DNA of 64,000 bases from NCBI RefSeq assembly GCF_020662265.1, contig NZ_VEWM01000075.1, positions 1 through 64,000 of the forward strand, read 5' to 3'. Positions 17,182 to 26,862 of this stretch are shown piece by piece. Under the pieces are notes generated by a model. It made no database searches. It had not been told where the DNA came from and saw nothing but the letters and a program-made list of their open reading frames with translations. A program made the position numbers and the translations under genes. Numbering within the stretch: position 1 is the stretch's first letter; each line of letters opens with the position of its first letter. This stretch comes from Psychrobacter sp. I-STPA6b (GTDB lineage: Bacteria > Pseudomonadota > Gammaproteobacteria > Pseudomonadales > Moraxellaceae).

Positions 17182-18080
17182 TATGATTGTTTCACCGAGT
17201 CATTGCTATTTCTTTGTGCTGTTTTTTGTACTGCGCTTGAAGATTTTCCTTGAATAATGCTGGCACGCTCAATCACAGCTAAGCGACAAACTTCCTCATG
17301 ACTCTGTTTTTGCCCTACTCTGTTGTCCGTCACCTTGATTAAAGGTGATAAGACAGAGGCAATCTCTTGCTGTCGAGGTAGCGATAAAAACGGTAAGCGC
17401 TCCATAAAAGATAACATGGCTTGCTGCTCATTTAACTGCAACGGATAAAAAAACAAAGCAGAGGCACTATCAAAACTTGGTGAATTAGACGAATTAGGAA
17501 AACCAGATTGGTTTTGGTTGTTATTGCTTATGGTCGTGTGGTTTGTAGTCGCATGGCTTGCTAGAGAGGTAGCACTATTATCTGTAGTGATGCCATAGAT
17601 ACTATGATACAGCTTTGCTAACTCTTGCTGCTCACGGTAAACCACTACTGTTCCTGCAACCATATCCCCCAGTCGTTTTGATTGTCGATTAAATAAAATA
17701 GCAACAATACCCGCCATAAAGCCAATCGGTAAAAAATCTGCTACCCGCAGTAAATTGCGAATTAATGAAGCCTGTAAGCTAATGGGTGTACCATCATCAT
17801 GGCAGACATAAATACCACGACTTTTTTTACCAGGTGTCATACCCCCACGATACACCTCAAAAAATACAGAATATCCCCAATAAATCAAAAAATAAGCAAT
17901 AGCAAAAAGCCCCATGCCTGCCTCTCTAAACCAAATGGCTATCCAAAAGACAATCATAATGATGACCATACGAATGCTAAAGTCTATTAGCCATGCACTA
18001 CAACGAGGCAATAACCCTGCGGGGACTAAAGTGAGCATCAAGCCTTCTGGTGTTGGGTGCTTTGCAACATTATCAATCAT
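17181..18080 (-). CDS. RDD-family membrane protein
   Basis: First gene of the MoxR operon. The ATG at 18080 (MIDNVAKHPTPEG) is preferred over an upstream TTG. The protein (299 residues) has an N-terminal RDD domain (about 20-150) with LPRCSAWLIDFSIRM, membrane helices, and FFEVYRGGMTPGKK plus NRQSKRLGDMVAGT, the usual RDD landmarks. A Ser/Asn-rich linker and a helical soluble C-terminal region follow. Molecular function is unknown; the family is a constant partner of SpoIIM, DUF4129 and MoxR genes. Its stop overlaps the next start (TAATG). Confidence 0.88.
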   Translation of the reverse strand: MIDNVAKHPTPEGLMLTLVPAGLLPRCSAWLIDFSIRMVIIMIVFWIAIWFREAGMGLFAIAYFLIYWGYSVFFEVYRGGMTPGKKSRGIYVCHDDGTPISLQASLIRNLLRVADFLPIGFMAGIVAILFNRQSKRLGDMVAGTVVVYREQQELAKLYHSIYGITTDNSATSLASHATTNHTTISNNNQNQSGFPNSSNSPSFDSASALFFYPLQLNEQQAMLSFMERLPFLSLPRQQEIASVLSPLIKVTDNRVGQKQSHEEVCRLAVIERASIIQGKSSSAVQKTAQRNSNDSVKQS

Positions 18081-18124
18081 AATTATCAGACATAACTTAT
18101 TTAACAATCTAATTAAAATATAAT

Positions 18125-18763
18125 CTAATCAAAATTTGGAATATTTAGTTTTTCAAACATTCTCTCTGCTTTATATCTTTCGTATTCAATAACAAACTTC
18201 ACCCCTAACATACTAGCAACCATCAGTAAGGGCAATAGCAAACCAAAGATATAATGTATGATTTTATTTGGGCGGGCAGGCATACCGTATTGATTGACAC
18301 CGTTATTACCTTTTGCAAACATCAAATACAGCATCAAAATGACATTAATAAACGGGATAAACATCAGCAATGCAAACCATGCGGAATGTCCCAAGTCATG
18401 TAAACGCCGTTTTGGTAGAAGTATCAGACAATAAATAGCTAATAATGAACCGATTAATATCACTAACATGGCAATAAAAACGGAGAATATATCAGAGTCA
18501 GAAAGAGCATGGCTTGTTACTAAATCATAGTTTTCTGCTAAATTAAGTATAAAACCAACCAAAAAAATAACAAGAAAAGCAAGTATCATTGCCCACATCA
18601 TATAAGCGATATAACGCAAACGCCCAATACGTCCAGAAAAATGATACCAAGTTTTATTATTTGGTATGACCTGCACTGATAAAAACTGATTTAATTCAGT
18701 CGCTGGTGCTTGATACAGTTGTGTAGTAGCAGAAGACTTAATATGCTTTGCTTTATCTGGCAT
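18125..18763 (-). CDS. DUF805 membrane protein 1
   Basis: This 212-residue inner-membrane protein has a short soluble N-terminus, the DUF805 entry motif WYHFSGRIGRLRYIAYMMW, four predicted membrane helices, and the second hallmark LPKRRLHDLGHSAWFALL. A FAKGNNGVNQYG motif and one more helix follow. DUF805 function is unknown. It lies 22 bases downstream of a close paralogue and just before the RDD gene, so all may be on one transcript. Confidence 0.88.
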   Translation of the reverse strand: MPDKAKHIKSSATTQLYQAPATELNQFLSVQVIPNNKTWYHFSGRIGRLRYIAYMMWAMILAFLVIFLVGFILNLAENYDLVTSHALSDSDIFSVFIAMLVILIGSLLAIYCLILLPKRRLHDLGHSAWFALLMFIPFINVILMLYLMFAKGNNGVNQYGMPARPNKIIHYIFGLLLPLLMVASMLGVKFVIEYERYKAERMFEKLNIPNFD

Positions 18764-18784
18764 GTCCTATTACTTCCTAAGTGT

Positions 18785-19414
18785 TTAATGTGTTTGCTGT
18801 ATGCTAACTTCATGCGCGCGCTGGACATAATCGTCATAAGCAGGAATCGCAATGGCAGCCAAAATACCAATGATAAACACAGCAAACAAAACAGGCCCTA
18901 TCAAACCAGCAATATAATGAATGGTACGATTTTCACGTGGTGGCGCACCATACTGATTGACTCCTTCATTACCTCGAGCAAAAATTAAATATAATATAAA
19001 AAATAAGTTGATAAGTGGCACAAACATGAGTAAGGCTAGCCAGCCTGAATACCCCAAATCATTTAAGCGACGTTTGGGGTAAATAATGACACTATAAATT
19101 AAATTCGCAAGATACAGTGGTATAAATAAAATAATTAAGATAATATCAACAAATGACAAGCCTTCATTAAGCTGACTGGCATCTGAAACCAGTGCAAATA
19201 TCGCTATAAATACCACAATAGCCAAATAAAATAATATCGTTATAAATAACTGATAACTCAAATAGCGTAAACGTCCAATACGTCCAGAAAAATGATACCA
19301 AGTTTCATCATTGGGTGGGGTATGTACTAATGATGCTTGACTAAATGGCGCGGAGGGTGCTTGATATAGTTGCTCAGTAGAAGTATGTGGTTTATGTTCA
19401 GGGATATTTGACAT
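18785..19414 (-). CDS. DUF805 membrane protein 2
   Basis: This 209-residue paralogue of the next gene has the same order: SAPFSQ-type N-terminus, WYHFSGRIGRLRYLSYQLF, four membrane helices, YPKRRLNDLGYSGWLALL, FARGNEGVNQYG and a final helix. The C-terminal AIAIPAYDDYVQRA resembles a type IV pilin-like segment, a feature seen in some DUF805 proteins. The two genes look like a tandem duplication. Function unknown. Confidence 0.88.
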   Translation of the reverse strand: MSNIPEHKPHTSTEQLYQAPSAPFSQASLVHTPPNDETWYHFSGRIGRLRYLSYQLFITILFYLAIVVFIAIFALVSDASQLNEGLSFVDIILIILFIPLYLANLIYSVIIYPKRRLNDLGYSGWLALLMFVPLINLFFILYLIFARGNEGVNQYGAPPRENRTIHYIAGLIGPVLFAVFIIGILAAIAIPAYDDYVQRAHEVSIQQTH

Positions 19415-19627
19415 ATCATATTATTCCTATATCTAAATTTATTTCATTTTTATGACAATATAAGATGTATTTAAGTTCAACAAAATAAAATACATTTTTA
19501 TTTTTTGCAAATATAAAATTAGGTGATTTGTAATTTAAAAGATTTTAGGTAAAAAAGTTAGGATAAAAAATGATAGAAAATAAATTCTATTGAATGATAT
19601 CCATTTATCTACTTTTTTAGCACCCGC

Positions 19628-20431
19628 TTAGTATTTATGTACTATTTTTTCTATAATAACTTGGGGGGTTTTTAGCCAAACACTATGTGGATTTCCTTTT
19701 AACTCAACAGGCAAGCAAACTGTGTCAATATGACTATTTACAAACAGCTTTGCCAGTGCTTGGGTGATGCTAATGGGCGCAAAATTATCATTTTTAATAC
19801 TAATAAAATAGCCAAATCCCTGTGATTGCTGTGACTTTGAATCTTGTGCTGACCTTGTATAAATACGACGAATACCTCTAAATACCATACGCCCCCAGTC
19901 TTGTATCACACCTTTGGTTTCTTTATCACTAAAACCAACTTTATACCCTGGAAAGTAGCCATACAGCTTAGACAATATAGAAAAAAGTGTTGCCACTGCA
20001 AGGATTTTTAACTGTCCTAGCCCTTGCCAGTTTTTGTAATGAATATCACCTGTAGCAATCCCAATCACATCAATATGATGCTCTGTAGAAAATAAAGATG
20101 CCAACTGTCCGCCAAGACTATGACCAAGTAATATACTGGTTGGTGTTTTTGAAAAACTCAGTAGCTGTGGAATAAAGTCATCAATCAAATCACGGTAGTT
20201 ATAATCAATACCTCGATGTACCTGAGGTTGATTTGCTCCACAGCAAGGATAATCGGCAGCAATGACATCATAGCCTTGTATCGCAAGCTGTTGGCTAAGT
20301 TGGTCATATTTTTTAATAGCAACACCGATGGCAGGTAGTATCACGATGGTGATATGTTTAGCGTTATCATTCTGTGCTAGATGATGATGAACTTGTACAG
20401 TATATTTATCCATAAATTGAAAAGTGTGCAT
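19628..20431 (-). CDS. Alpha/beta hydrolase
   Basis: This 267-residue serine hydrolase has the nucleophile elbow GHSLGGQ (about residue 107-113), preceded by the ADYPCCG oxyanion-side motif and LPAIGVAIKKYDQLSQ. A terminal NPHSVWLKTP supplies a candidate catalytic histidine. It resembles predicted hydrolases annotated as COG4757-type. The ATG at 20431 has an AAGGA ribosome binding site; a TTG six codons earlier is unlikely. Substrate unknown. A decayed repeat lies just upstream. Confidence 0.82.
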   Translation of the reverse strand: MHTFQFMDKYTVQVHHHLAQNDNAKHITIVILPAIGVAIKKYDQLSQQLAIQGYDVIAADYPCCGANQPQVHRGIDYNYRDLIDDFIPQLLSFSKTPTSILLGHSLGGQLASLFSTEHHIDVIGIATGDIHYKNWQGLGQLKILAVATLFSILSKLYGYFPGYKVGFSDKETKGVIQDWGRMVFRGIRRIYTRSAQDSKSQQSQGFGYFISIKNDNFAPISITQALAKLFVNSHIDTVCLPVELKGNPHSVWLKTPQVIIEKIVHKY

Positions 20432-20448
20432 TTCCTTATCCTTTATCA

Positions 20449-20494
20449 ACTAGTATCTCAATGTTTCCTGTGAAGATGAGTATTCAATAGACCT
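20449..20494. repeat. Decayed right end of the 219-bp inverted-repeat element
   Basis: Bases here match the last 46 or so bases of the complete element at 59412-59630 (ATCTCAAT, TTTCCTGTGAAGATGA, then AATAGACCT), with about eight differences. No left end is present. Confidence 0.65.
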
Positions 20495-20588
20495 GAGGTT
20501 TCTCAAAAAAAATCGGACTTGCAGTATATGCACAGTCCGATATATTTATTCACGATACAGTATGTAGTTTGGTGTCTAGCACTCAAGT

Positions 20589-21647
20589 CTACTGACTAGG
20601 TGCATCTTCTTCTGCAACAAATACTTTTGTCGTGGATTCTCTAATAAAGTCATCATAGCTTAGAGCTGTAGAATCATCTTCAGCATTTGTTGCATTGTTA
20701 ATAGCGGCTTCTACTTGTGCTGCAACCTCAGGGTCAAGAGGTGCTGCTTCTGTGTCTGTTGCTTCAGGCATAGCTTGAGTGTCTGGACTGACTACTTCCG
20801 TATTATCTACACCTTCTGCATTATCAGTAGCATCTACAGACTCGGCTTCTGTTGTTACATCTGTATTTAGCTCTGTATCCTCAGAGGCAGCAACGATGAC
20901 ATTATCTACTGTATCAATATCTATTTGCTGTTGCTCTGCTGTAGGCATCAGAGCCTGTTGAGCTTCAGGTGGGAGCAGATTCACAGAAACAACACTAATC
21001 AGTAGCATCAAGGGTACTAATACTGCTAAAAACAGCTCTATCTTGCTGTAAGGTGTTGGTGGTAGACCGTAGGCATTTGCACCAGCATTCCCACGAGCAA
21101 AGTATAGAAAATAGATTAATAATAGGTTGGCAAGGGGTATAAAAGCCAATAATAACCACCAGCCCGACTTGCCAATATCATGTAGGCGACGCACTGGTAA
21201 AATAATAGACGTATAAATAAAAATAGGCAAAAGCAATATCATAATAACCAACACACCAATACCAAGAGAACCAATATCAGATGTTCCCGAAATCAGTGCA
21301 TCCATACTTAAAAATAAGGCTGTCAGCAATAAGATATTAAAGATAATGCCCCATATCATGCCAAATGCAAGAAGCTGTACACGTCCGATGCGCCCTTTTA
21401 AAGAATACCAAGTTCCAGTGTTGTATAAGTTTGATTGATCAGACAGTATCACTCTATCAGAGGAGATATCATCAAACCGATTCATTGAGTTATCAAGTTG
21501 AGCATTGTTATTTTCAGGCTCTTTTGACTTGCTTTTATTTTTTTTCACCCGTTGCATAAACTTTTTATGACTACCACCAATGCCTGAATTTATAGCATTG
21601 GCATCTGGTTGTTTAGTATCACTTTTCTTTTTTAGGAAGTTTTTCAT
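20589..21647 (-). CDS. DUF805 membrane protein 3, with long acidic C-terminal tail
   Basis: This 352-residue protein has a basic, polar N-terminal extension (about 1-80), then DUF805: WYSLKGRIGRVQLLAFGM, membrane helices, LPVRRLHDIGKSGWWLLL, FARGNAGANAYG and a last helix. After about residue 225 comes a roughly 125-residue acidic tail rich in Asp, Glu, Thr and Val, likely disordered. It is the third DUF805 gene within about 3.5 kb, separated from the others by the hydrolase. Function unknown. Confidence 0.85.
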   Translation of the reverse strand: MKNFLKKKSDTKQPDANAINSGIGGSHKKFMQRVKKNKSKSKEPENNNAQLDNSMNRFDDISSDRVILSDQSNLYNTGTWYSLKGRIGRVQLLAFGMIWGIIFNILLLTALFLSMDALISGTSDIGSLGIGVLVIMILLLPIFIYTSIILPVRRLHDIGKSGWWLLLAFIPLANLLLIYFLYFARGNAGANAYGLPPTPYSKIELFLAVLVPLMLLISVVSVNLLPPEAQQALMPTAEQQQIDIDTVDNVIVAASEDTELNTDVTTEAESVDATDNAEGVDNTEVVSPDTQAMPEATDTEAAPLDPEVAAQVEAAINNATNAEDDSTALSYDDFIRESTTKVFVAEEDAPSQ

Positions 21648-22124
21648 AAGGCTTTTGTATGGTTATGGGAGTTGATAAGGAATTTTATTATAACTAAAAC
21701 TTTGTTTAAAGTCCTAATTATAATTATAGCTAATGAATATTAGTGCTATTCAGTGAATACTTGTAGTCTTTAACGATATTTAATTGGTTAATAAATATCC
21801 ATTATTCCTATATCAAACTACAATTTTATAAAAAGCAGTTTATTAATTGAACAATTTAAAAGCAGTTTTTTAGTTTTCCTGACATAGATCAAAATCAGTA
21901 TGAGCCAGCCATTAGCTTATAATAAATCACACGTGCAGGTCATCAAAACATTATATTTTACAAGGTCTGCTAGGTAAGATGGTTAAAAAATTTGTCTCAA
22001 CAAAATATATCATACTAAACAAAATATTATGCTTAACCAAAAAATATTTCAACAATATATTTTAAACGTGTGCTAAAGTCGTTTTCTGGTTTTTGAACTG
22101 CACTGTTTGTGAATTGAGGTAAAC
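21648..22124. promoter_or_regulatory. Divergent intergenic region, 477 bp
   Basis: This AT-rich region lies between the DUF805 gene (minus) and the Nramp-like gene (plus) and should contain both promoters. No coding frame, RNA gene or confident operator was recognised. Confidence 0.5.
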
Positions 22125-23393
22125 ATGAATCACTCTACAAGCCGAATGGCTGAAACATCCCAAAAAAGTCGGCTAAACTGGCGTATTTTTGGGCCAGGTA
22201 TTTTAATGGCGTCCGCTGCAATTGGTGGCTCTCATCTGATATCGTCTACACAGGCTGGTGCTTTGTATGGCTGGCAGTTAGCAATTATGATTATCCTTGC
22301 CAACCTTTTTAAATATCCATTTTTCCGTTTTGGTACAGACTATGTGTATGATACAGGCGAGAGTCTTATTGCCGGTTATGCCAAAAAGTCGAAAACGTAT
22401 TTATGGATATATTTTGTATTATCGATTGCCTCTGCTGTTATTAGTACAGGTGCAGTAGCATTATTGGCAGCAGTGATTTTAGGTTTTATGTTGCCAGAGT
22501 CGATGAGTGTTTCACCCGTTATCATGTCTGTTGTGGTCATGGCTGTTTCTTGGGTATTTTTAATAGCAGGGCATTATAAAATGCTCGATAAAGTAACTAA
22601 GTGGATTATGATAGCCTTAACCCTTACCACAATTGCTGCTGTAATTATTGCTGCTGGCAAACCCTCAGTAATGACAGCAGACTTTGAGGTAACCTCACCT
22701 TGGAATTTAGCAACGCTTGGTTTTATTGTCGCATTGATGGGTTGGATGCCCGCTCCACTTGAGTTTGCTGCTATTACCTCAATGTGGACATCAGCAAAAA
22801 TCAAAAATGATCATACCACCCATAAACAAGGTTTGATTGACTTTAATGTTGGTTATGCTACTTCAGCTATTTTGGCATTATTTTTCTTAGCATTGGGTGT
22901 TTATGTGCAGTATGGCTCTGGTGAAACCATTCAAATGGCAGGTGGTGCTTATGTAGGACAGCTTATCCAGATGTATACAGCAACCATTGGTGATTGGTCC
23001 CGCCTATTGGTCGCCTTTATTGCCTTTATGTGTATGTTTGGGACAACCATTACCTGCGCAGACGGTTATGGACGTGCCAATGCTGAGTGTTGGCGATTAA
23101 TTAAGGGTGAAGAGCACATTAATCATAAGCAAGTAGTTTTTTGGACAACTTATGCTATTGTTGGTGGCTTTATCATCATTGCCTTTTTTACAGGACAATT
23201 GGGAGCAATGATTAAGTTTGCTATGATATCTGCCTTTGTATCAGCACCAATTTTTGGATGGTTAAATTACTCTTTGGTTAAAGGACAGCAAAAGCTACCA
23301 GCAGGTATGAAGGTATTATCAATTGCAGGTTTAGTCTTCTTAACTGGATTTGCTGTCTTATTCTTACTAAATTTAACAGGTGTATTTGCTTAA
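22125..23393 (+). CDS. Nramp-family-like metal ion transporter
   Basis: This 422-residue membrane protein has about eleven helices. It follows the Nramp layout: the first helix with a GPGILMASAAIGGSHLISS sequence and QAGALYGW, and the sixth with GWMPAPLEFAAI. Classical Nramp transporters carry DPGN in helix 1 and MPH in helix 6; here these positions read GSHL-like and MPAP. Substrate may therefore differ from Mn/Fe. A GAGG ribosome binding site precedes the ATG and a strong terminator follows. The family call is firm; substrate is open. Confidence 0.85.
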   Translation: MNHSTSRMAETSQKSRLNWRIFGPGILMASAAIGGSHLISSTQAGALYGWQLAIMIILANLFKYPFFRFGTDYVYDTGESLIAGYAKKSKTYLWIYFVLSIASAVISTGAVALLAAVILGFMLPESMSVSPVIMSVVVMAVSWVFLIAGHYKMLDKVTKWIMIALTLTTIAAVIIAAGKPSVMTADFEVTSPWNLATLGFIVALMGWMPAPLEFAAITSMWTSAKIKNDHTTHKQGLIDFNVGYATSAILALFFLALGVYVQYGSGETIQMAGGAYVGQLIQMYTATIGDWSRLLVAFIAFMCMFGTTITCADGYGRANAECWRLIKGEEHINHKQVVFWTTYAIVGGFIIIAFFTGQLGAMIKFAMISAFVSAPIFGWLNYSLVKGQQKLPAGMKVLSIAGLVFLTGFAVLFLLNLTGVFA

Positions 23394-23430
23394 TTTCATC
23401 AAATATATTTATATGACAAGATGATTTGCT

Positions 23431-23460
23431 AAAAAAGACCTCTTTACTGAGGTCTTTTTT
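23431..23460 (+). terminator. Rho-independent terminator after the Nramp-like gene
   Basis: AAAAAAGACCTC, loop TTTACT, GAGGTCTTTTTT forms a perfect 12-bp stem ending in a T run, about 40 bases after the stop. Confidence 0.9.
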
Positions 23461-23647
23461 ATGATATTACGTAAAACCTCGTAATAATTCTTTAAATTGG
23501 GTTTGTGTTTATATGGCTTCAGGATAGAATACCTGTATGGATGATATTCATATAATCAATATGAATACATGAATGACCATAATGAGTAAAAGTAGCAAAA
23601 AATCAAGAATATAACAATCCATCAAACATTTTGATATGGAGCATGAC

Positions 23648-24376
23648 ATGATACAGCTTTTGACCAAGACTCGTTCAAATCGCCCTCTTTTGGGTATTTG
23701 TGGTGCGCTACTTTTTATGACTTTAAGTGTATCAGGATGTTCCGACCCAATGAAGCAGAGCATCCCAACCAGCTCTGATAAATGGCAAGACAAACTTGGT
23801 GATACCTTTGAAGAGCTATCAGAAGAAGACCGCCAGTTATTAAGTCGCTATATGCTACGAATGAAACTTAGCGGGGCTTATGAATCAGGGGCTATGCCTC
23901 GGATTACTATTGGTGACGCGCTCAAGCAACAAAGAGAATATGAACGTTTGCACCCAGACAATCCAACTGGTAAAAAAAGCCCCATTGATAGTGCCAGTCA
24001 AACATCTGGCTATGCACAGACTTACCCAATTACTTTACTACCCATTCAGTCAAGTAGTGAAGATGGACTAAATAATGTTCAAGTTAGGTTTTTGCTCTCT
24101 AATAAAGGTGCATATGCCATTGATGCTTTTGAAGGCACACTGATGATAAAAGCAGATGCCTTTAAACAAGGCAAAGCTATTCATGTGTCTCCTACTAACT
24201 TTGACCCTGCGATAGCACCCAATACGGCAGGCAAAATTATTGTAGACAGTAGCATTGAGGACCTAAATATCATGCGGGCTATCAAAAATCCACAATCTGT
24301 CAATGTGGAAATTATAGAAGGTACTATTCATCTGGTAGGTGCTGAGCCAGTTACCATCACACAAACCCTAAATTAA
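23648..24376 (+). CDS. Hypothetical lipoprotein
   Basis: This 242-residue protein has a Sec signal peptide ending in the lipobox SVSGC, so it should be a lipidated membrane-anchored protein. The ATG at 23648 has a GGAG seven bases upstream; an ATG at 23636 is in frame but lacks one. After the anchor comes a polar helical region (EELSEEDRQLLSRYMLRMK). A beta-rich C-terminal domain follows (about 100-242), resembling domains that mediate extracytoplasmic binding. I do not recognise a named family. It is followed within 50 bases by a LysR gene. Confidence 0.75.
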   Translation: MIQLLTKTRSNRPLLGICGALLFMTLSVSGCSDPMKQSIPTSSDKWQDKLGDTFEELSEEDRQLLSRYMLRMKLSGAYESGAMPRITIGDALKQQREYERLHPDNPTGKKSPIDSASQTSGYAQTYPITLLPIQSSSEDGLNNVQVRFLLSNKGAYAIDAFEGTLMIKADAFKQGKAIHVSPTNFDPAIAPNTAGKIIVDSSIEDLNIMRAIKNPQSVNVEIIEGTIHLVGAEPVTITQTLN

Positions 24377-24423
24377 GTGACTAGATTTAAAGTGCTAATA
24401 AAGACATTCATGGGCTTTTGTGT

Positions 24424-25434
24424 ATGCAACCATCATTACAATTTAAACAATTAACAGCATTTCATGCGGTTGCTTCCTGTCAAAGTTTTAGTGAAGCAAC
24501 CCGTATGACTGGACTGTCACAACCAACTTTAAGCAGATTGATTAAACAACTTGAAGAAGAGTTAGAAACTGAGCTATTAGACCGTTATCATCGTCCTTTA
24601 CAATTAACAGAAGCAGGCAAGTTTTTTTTTCATAACACACAGGCAATGCTCACTGAATTTGAAACGGTTATTAACATTACCAAACGTATTGCCACACCAA
24701 AGAAGTCTTTAAGTATCGGCTTTGTTCCTTCGGTATTATATGGACTGTTGCCTGATATTATCAGTCGCTTAAAAAACACCCTACCCAACTTAGAAATCCA
24801 GCTAAAAGACATTAGCTCTTATCAACAAGTTAATGCACTTAAATCAGGTGACATTGATGTTGGTTTTGGGCGATTCACCATTGCACCTCGCCAGCCACTT
24901 GATGAGGCAACATCTCAGCGTCAAACCATACATAGCAAGCACCATGTTAAACAGATTTTATTGCGTCATGAACGTTATGTTGTCGCACTCCCTAAGTCAC
25001 ACCCACTTGCAAATACACCCAATCAGCATTTAAGACAGCATGCAGAGAGCCACCTTATCTTATACCATCAAACCTATCTGCCATTGTCTACAGCCAGCTC
25101 ATCTATCCCACAGGCCAATAGTATTCGTGAGCCACTGTTGCACCTTTTTTCACGTCAGGGTATCCAACCGTATAGCACCTCAACAGTCAGTGATTTACAA
25201 GTTGCCCTTGGTCTAGTCGCTGCAGGAGAAGGCATTACCCTTGTCCCTGATAGCCTAAAAAGTGTACGCACGGAGCAAATTGCCTATCAGCGTTTGATTC
25301 ATGAAAATGCAACCTCACCCATCTATTTAAATATTTTAGAAGATCTGACACATTCTGCGTTGCCTACCTTATTAGATGCTATCTATGAGATATATGAGGA
25401 GAAAGGGATAACATATCGACGTTACCAGCCTTAA
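24424..25434 (+). CDS. LysR-family transcriptional regulator
   Basis: This 336-residue regulator has a classic N-terminal winged helix-turn-helix (about 3-62: FSEATRMTGLSQPTLSRLIKQLE) and a periplasmic-binding-protein-like effector domain (about 90-330) with ALKSGDIDVGFGR and VAAGEGITLVP. An ATG at 24424 is preferred to a TTG two codons earlier. It is just upstream of prpB on the same strand, where pseudomonads have a GntR regulator, so it may control the methylcitrate genes. That link is an inference. Confidence 0.88.
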   Translation: MQPSLQFKQLTAFHAVASCQSFSEATRMTGLSQPTLSRLIKQLEEELETELLDRYHRPLQLTEAGKFFFHNTQAMLTEFETVINITKRIATPKKSLSIGFVPSVLYGLLPDIISRLKNTLPNLEIQLKDISSYQQVNALKSGDIDVGFGRFTIAPRQPLDEATSQRQTIHSKHHVKQILLRHERYVVALPKSHPLANTPNQHLRQHAESHLILYHQTYLPLSTASSSIPQANSIREPLLHLFSRQGIQPYSTSTVSDLQVALGLVAAGEGITLVPDSLKSVRTEQIAYQRLIHENATSPIYLNILEDLTHSALPTLLDAIYEIYEEKGITYRRYQP

Positions 25435-25757
25435 TCTCACCTATAAACCACCCCTATTTCTTGCTTCCTTCACTTATTGCCTTCTTATTTTTGTAACAAA
25501 ATGTAATAAATGATTTGTGGTTTTTAATAAATCAATCGTTTTAACTTACTATAGCTAAATAAGTCACAAACAAAACATTTGTAATACTGATATGTTTATT
25601 CATTTTTTAAATGATTTTAGAAATAAGTAAAATTGATTGTAATTAAAATAAACTATCATCAACTTCTCTAGACTTTTATCTACCTCTATAAAGCTTTATG
25701 ATAACAACAAGTTAAAAATAACCCACAGTAACCGAGTGAATACTCAAGGATTCTAAT
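25435..25757. promoter_or_regulatory. Upstream region of prpB, 323 bp
   Basis: No coding frame. This AT-rich stretch should hold the promoter of prpB and any regulator site. The AAGGA ribosome binding site of prpB is at about 25747. I could not define an operator. Confidence 0.4.
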
Positions 25758-26651
25758 ATGACAATCACATCAGCAGGTAAACGTTTCCGCACCGCCTTAC
25801 AACAACAAAATGAACAAAACCAACCGCTACAAATTGTCGGTACTATTAATGCCTATACTGCGATGATGGCAACTCAAGTGGGACACAAAGCCATCTATTT
25901 ATCTGGTGGTGGTGTGGCTAATGCCTCTTATGGTTTACCTGACTTGGGTATGACCAGCCTTGATAATGTCTTAGAAGATGCCAGCCGTATCACTAATGCC
26001 GTTGACACCCCTTTATTAGTCGATATTGACACGGGTTGGGGCGGTGCATTTAACATTGCTCAAACCATTAAAAAAATGCAAAAAGCTGGCGTGGCAGCCG
26101 TACATATTGAAGACCAAGTGGCACAAAAACGCTGCGGTCATCGCCCTAATAAAGAAATCGTCTCAACTGCTGAGATGGTTGACCGCCTAAAAGCAGCATT
26201 AGACGCTAAAGTTGACCCTGACTTTGTGGTTATGGCACGCACAGATGCCCTATCAGTAGAAGGTTTGGATGCGGCTGTTGAGCGTGCCGTTGCCTTCCAA
26301 GAAGCAGGGGCAGATATGATATTTGCTGAAGCCTTGACTGATATTGAGATGTATCGCAAGTTCACTGATGTACTAGACATTCCTGTATTGGCAAATATGA
26401 CCGAGTTTGGACAAACTGACCTTTACACTACTGAGCAGTTATTTAACGTTGGCGTTGAGATGGTGCTGTATCCATTATCAGCATTTCGTGCGATGAATCA
26501 GGCAGCTCTAAACGTGTATCAGCATATCTTAAAAGATGGTACCCAAGAACAAGTGGTCGATAGTATGCAAACTCGAATGGAATTATATGACTTTTTAAAT
26601 TATCATCAGTTTGAGCAGACTTTAGATAAATTGTTTGCTGATAAAAAGTAG
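25758..26651 (+). CDS. prpB: Methylisocitrate lyase
   Basis: This cytosolic 297-residue enzyme of the isocitrate lyase/PEP mutase superfamily cleaves 2-methylisocitrate to pyruvate and succinate, the last step of the methylcitrate cycle. Visible landmarks are the metal-binding DTGWGG region, the active-site [15 protein letters not shown] (KRCGH loop with the catalytic Cys), and MARTDA. Length matches PrpB (about 295). A good AAGGA ribosome binding site precedes the ATG. It is the first prp gene in the cluster; two lipoprotein genes separate it from prpC. Confidence 0.95.
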   Translation: MTITSAGKRFRTALQQQNEQNQPLQIVGTINAYTAMMATQVGHKAIYLSGGGVANASYGLPDLGMTSLDNVLEDASRITNAVDTPLLVDIDTGWGGAFNIAQTIKKMQKAGVAAVHIEDQVAQKRCGHRPNKEIVSTAEMVDRLKAALDAKVDPDFVVMARTDALSVEGLDAAVERAVAFQEAGADMIFAEALTDIEMYRKFTDVLDIPVLANMTEFGQTDLYTTEQLFNVGVEMVLYPLSAFRAMNQAALNVYQHILKDGTQEQVVDSMQTRMELYDFLNYHQFEQTLDKLFADKK

Positions 26652-26862
26652 CTTTCTTTAAAATTTATGTGCTTATGGCTAATAAATTTATTACAGTTAC
26701 TTTTTTAAATCAGCTTATAATGCTAGGTGTTAGTCACAAGTTTTATCAAACTTATCAATACTAACACCCATTATTGATTGGCTTGCTTTATTTATTCATA
26801 CACCAACTTCAATTGAAGTGATGATCATCCAATTCATTAAAATAAAATTTAAGAGTTTAATT

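Noticed and set aside
22070..22100. AAAATAT...ATATTTT inverted arms before the Nramp-like gene as a metal-regulator operator
   Set aside because: Only seven AT-only bases per arm in an AT-rich region; likely chance.
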